Source: Flagellimonas aquimarina (GTDB lineage: Bacteria > Bacteroidota > Bacteroidia > Flavobacteriales > Flavobacteriaceae). Taken from it: DNA of 64,000 bases. The position numbers and the translations under genes are program-made. How positions within the stretch are numbered: the stretch's first letter is position 1; each line of letters opens with the position of its first letter. The notes below the pieces were generated by a model. It saw only the letters and a program-made list of their open reading frames with translations, was not told the DNA's origin and made no database searches. This document shows positions 62,163-64,000 of this stretch, one piece after another. The DNA lies in contig NZ_QGEG01000002.1 in NCBI RefSeq assembly GCF_003149745.1, positions 992,001 to 1,056,000 of the forward strand. Direction: 5' to 3'.

Positions 62163-63382
62163 GATTAACAGCTATCCTTTTTTTTCTGACTATTACAATG
62201 GGCCTAAGCGCTCAGAATATTTACATTAAAAATGTAAAAATCTTTGATGGTGTGAACAACAACATCATGAATGCATCGGCAATCAAACTAAAAGGAAAGA
62301 CCATTGAATGGGTTGGAAAACAGTTAGATAACGACCCATCTGGGTATGAAATGATTGATGGGCAAGGGTATTATTTAATGCCTGGAATGATTGATGCGCA
62401 TACCCATATCAGCAATTTTAAAGCTGCGGAAAGAGCATTGAAGTCAGGAGTTACCACCGTCCGTTCAGCCAGCACAAAGTTCTATCAAGATGTAACATTG
62501 GGCAATCTTTCCAAGCAAGGAGTTATACCCGGACCTGATTTTGTAAGCGCGGGCATTTATGTTACTCCAAATTTGGGGGAGACCATACTTGCTGATGTTA
62601 GACTGAGCAACCTTAGCAAAGGTGTTCGCTCCGAAGAGGCCTTGCGTCAGTTGGTTAGGATAAATGCAGAGCGTGGAGTTGGAATTATTAAAACCAGAGG
62701 TACAGAACGGGCAGGATTACCAGAGACAGACCCAAGACAACAGACCTATACCAGAGAGCAATTAAGTATTGTGGTAGATGAAGCCGCAAAGCATAATTTG
62801 AAAGTTATGGTGCATGCGCACGGTGATGAAGGAGGTCGTGCGGCGGTTGAAGCGGGAGCCCTGAGTATAGAACATGGCACCTTCCTAAGCAAAGAAACCC
62901 TTGAGCTTATGAAGAAGAAAGGTACTTTTTTAGTACCCACTTTTATTACCATTGAAGATTTAAAAGTTCCCGGAGGTGAATACAGCAATCCAACATTGGA
63001 ACTACGCGGGAGGTTTATGTTAGTAGAGGCTGAAAAAACAATTAGGGATGCACTGGCAATTGGAGTGAAAATGGCAACTGGAGCCGATAATGATTACAGT
63101 GCAGAAAGTACCACTCGAGTTTCATTAGAAGCAGAACACTTTGTTAGACTTGGAATGACAAACTTTCAGGCATTGCAGGCATCCACTAAAATTGGTGCAG
63201 AACTTCTTGGTCTTGACCATAAAATTGGAACATTGGAGTCTGGTAAAGAGGCTGATATGATTCTACTTCCAAATAATCCTTTGGAAGATATTGTAGCACT
63301 TCAAGATGTTTTAATGGTAATAAGTAACGGACAAGTAGCACTCAAGCGCATCCCTTTTGCACTTGGCAAAGAAGATCGTTGA
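62159..63382 (+). CDS. Secreted amidohydrolase-family protein
   Basis: A 407-residue exported amidohydrolase (signal peptide to SAQ). Metal-site motifs are MIDAHTHISNF, VMVHAHGDEGG, LSIEHGTFLS and an aspartate in MATGADNDYSA. A conserved lysine candidate occurs in GIIKTRGTERAG. These match the Xaa-Pro dipeptidase/imidazolonepropionase-like subgroup. The start overlaps the PH gene by ATGA, so the three genes BNR-PH-amidohydrolase form a transcript. Substrate unknown. Confidence 0.9.
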   Translation: MRLTAILFFLTITMGLSAQNIYIKNVKIFDGVNNNIMNASAIKLKGKTIEWVGKQLDNDPSGYEMIDGQGYYLMPGMIDAHTHISNFKAAERALKSGVTTVRSASTKFYQDVTLGNLSKQGVIPGPDFVSAGIYVTPNLGETILADVRLSNLSKGVRSEEALRQLVRINAERGVGIIKTRGTERAGLPETDPRQQTYTREQLSIVVDEAAKHNLKVMVHAHGDEGGRAAVEAGALSIEHGTFLSKETLELMKKKGTFLVPTFITIEDLKVPGGEYSNPTLELRGRFMLVEAEKTIRDALAIGVKMATGADNDYSAESTTRVSLEAEHFVRLGMTNFQALQASTKIGAELLGLDHKIGTLESGKEADMILLPNNPLEDIVALQDVLMVISNGQVALKRIPFALGKEDR

Positions 63383-63525
63383 TATGGTAAGTAGATAGAT
63401 TACCACCCTTTATCATCCAGAAAATACTCTTTTAAGCCGTTAAAGTTTTAATAATTACCATAGCTCTGACTCTTTAGCTTTTTGCATTTCATATATTTAT
63501 AGGTACAGTCTTTCAAATTTACCTT

Positions 63526-64000
63526 ATGAAGCGGTTAGTTGTTTTTCTTTACGCTTGCTTATTTTCAATAACCGCATTTAGCCAAAAGGGTATTGAGAGT
63601 CCAGATAACAATGCAGATATTCTTCCACGATTTACTATTGACGGCATAGGTTACCCCGCAGGTGTCAATGGAGAAGTATACAAAAATTTGAGAATGGAAT
63701 ATCGAATTTCGGAAAGATTACAAATCCAGTTACAACATTTCTATGATAAATTTGGAACACATGAACAAACGGGGTCTTCATTGCTTCTAAAATGGTATGT
63801 GAGGAAGAAACTCTACCTGTATGCAGGTCCAGAAGCCCAATATGACATCAACCAAGTTACGGGTAAACATGAACTTATACAGACTAATTTAAATATTGGA
63901 GTGGGGTATGAGGTCAACCCTAGTTTATTGTTAGAGCTTGGTTATCATTCCCGAACCAATTCCGCTAAAGCAGCGATAGGGTCTTTCGCAAGACCTGTGA
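63526..64000 (+). CDS. Outer-membrane beta-barrel protein (truncated by window end)
   Basis: An ATG at 63526 opens a signal peptide (MKRLVVFLYACLFSITAFSQ) followed by a beta-rich sequence with alternating hydrophobic residues (LQIQLQHFYDKFG, LLLKWYVRKKLYLYAGPEAQ, INIGVGYEV-like NIGVGYEVNPSLLLELGYHS). At least 158 codons are seen and no stop occurs before the window ends. The pattern is of a small outer-membrane barrel. It is cut by the window, so length and family are open. The 143-nt gap before it holds nothing recognisable. Confidence 0.75.
   Translation, partial: MKRLVVFLYACLFSITAFSQKGIESPDNNADILPRFTIDGIGYPAGVNGEVYKNLRMEYRISERLQIQLQHFYDKFGTHEQTGSSLLLKWYVRKKLYLYAGPEAQYDINQVTGKHELIQTNLNIGVGYEVNPSLLLELGYHSRTNSAKAAIGSFARPV

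Noticed and set aside
1..64000. tRNA, rRNA, integrase, transposase or prophage genes
   Set aside because: No recognisable sequence on either strand; the window looks like stable chromosome.

Overview
The window looks like chromosomal DNA of a marine-type Bacteroidota, most likely family Flavobacteriaceae. The evidence is AT-rich DNA, start codons without clear Shine-Dalgarno sites, TAnnTTTG-like promoter elements, many Bacteroidota lipoproteins, two DUF5916 outer-membrane proteins, LytS/LytTR signalling, a membrane-tethered TPR/HTH regulator and an alpha/beta-fused 2-oxoacid dehydrogenase E1. This assignment is inferred from gene content, not from a marker gene. I found no rRNA, tRNA, CRISPR array, transposase, prophage or integrase.

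Layout. 1-6.7 kb: CPBP protease end, a lipoprotein, an MscS channel with a DCC-family thiol protein, an amidohydrolase, an ABM-fold protein and an S10 peptidase. 6.7-11 kb: a membrane-anchored TPR/HTH regulator divergent from a large lipoprotein resembling cholesterol-dependent cytolysins. Their shared intergenic region carries two copies of CTTGTCCATA-N4-GTCCATG. 11-23.3 kb: housekeeping genes (mutS2, SDR, YfcC transporter, ung, response regulator, standalone binding protein, nucleoside phosphorylase, DUF1835, SUI1, a protein resembling archaeal riboflavin kinase, 2OG oxygenase, E1 fusion). 23.4-24.6 kb: two envelope lipoproteins. 24.66-30.77 kb: a tightly coupled nine-gene type III polyketide operon with its own ACP, ketosynthase, dehydratase and enoyl-reductase-like gene, probably making a methylated or oxidised phenolic lipid or quinone.

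30.8-39.9 kb: YceI, a small helical protein, an EamA permease, a lipid-exported protein with nine SDxHK repeats, then a histidine kinase / pseudokinase / LytTR regulator operon, a Crp/Fnr regulator, an MFS permease and a cold-shock protein. 40-50.4 kb: two DUF5916 proteins, DUF4251, a membrane LytTR regulator, an ankyrin protein, a PQQ-type sugar dehydrogenase, a K+ channel-like protein, an AraC regulator and a methyltransferase. 50.4-64 kb: a lipoprotein, a PHB-depolymerase-like protein lacking its serine nucleophile, a fatty-acid-hydroxylase-like protein, a Crp/Fnr regulator, an M20 peptidase with an altered metal ligand, a second membrane LytTR regulator, a class C beta-lactamase-like hydrolase, an NTF2-fold protein, a small membrane gene with a frame break, a sortilin/BNR protein, a bacterial PH-domain protein, an amidohydrolase, and an outer-membrane protein cut by the window end.

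The best candidates for new biology are the cytolysin-like lipoprotein with its regulator and paired operators, the type III PKS lipid operon, and the SDxHK-repeat protein next to a kinase/pseudokinase pair. A small gene whose two halves are in different frames at an A7 tract is also worth checking.
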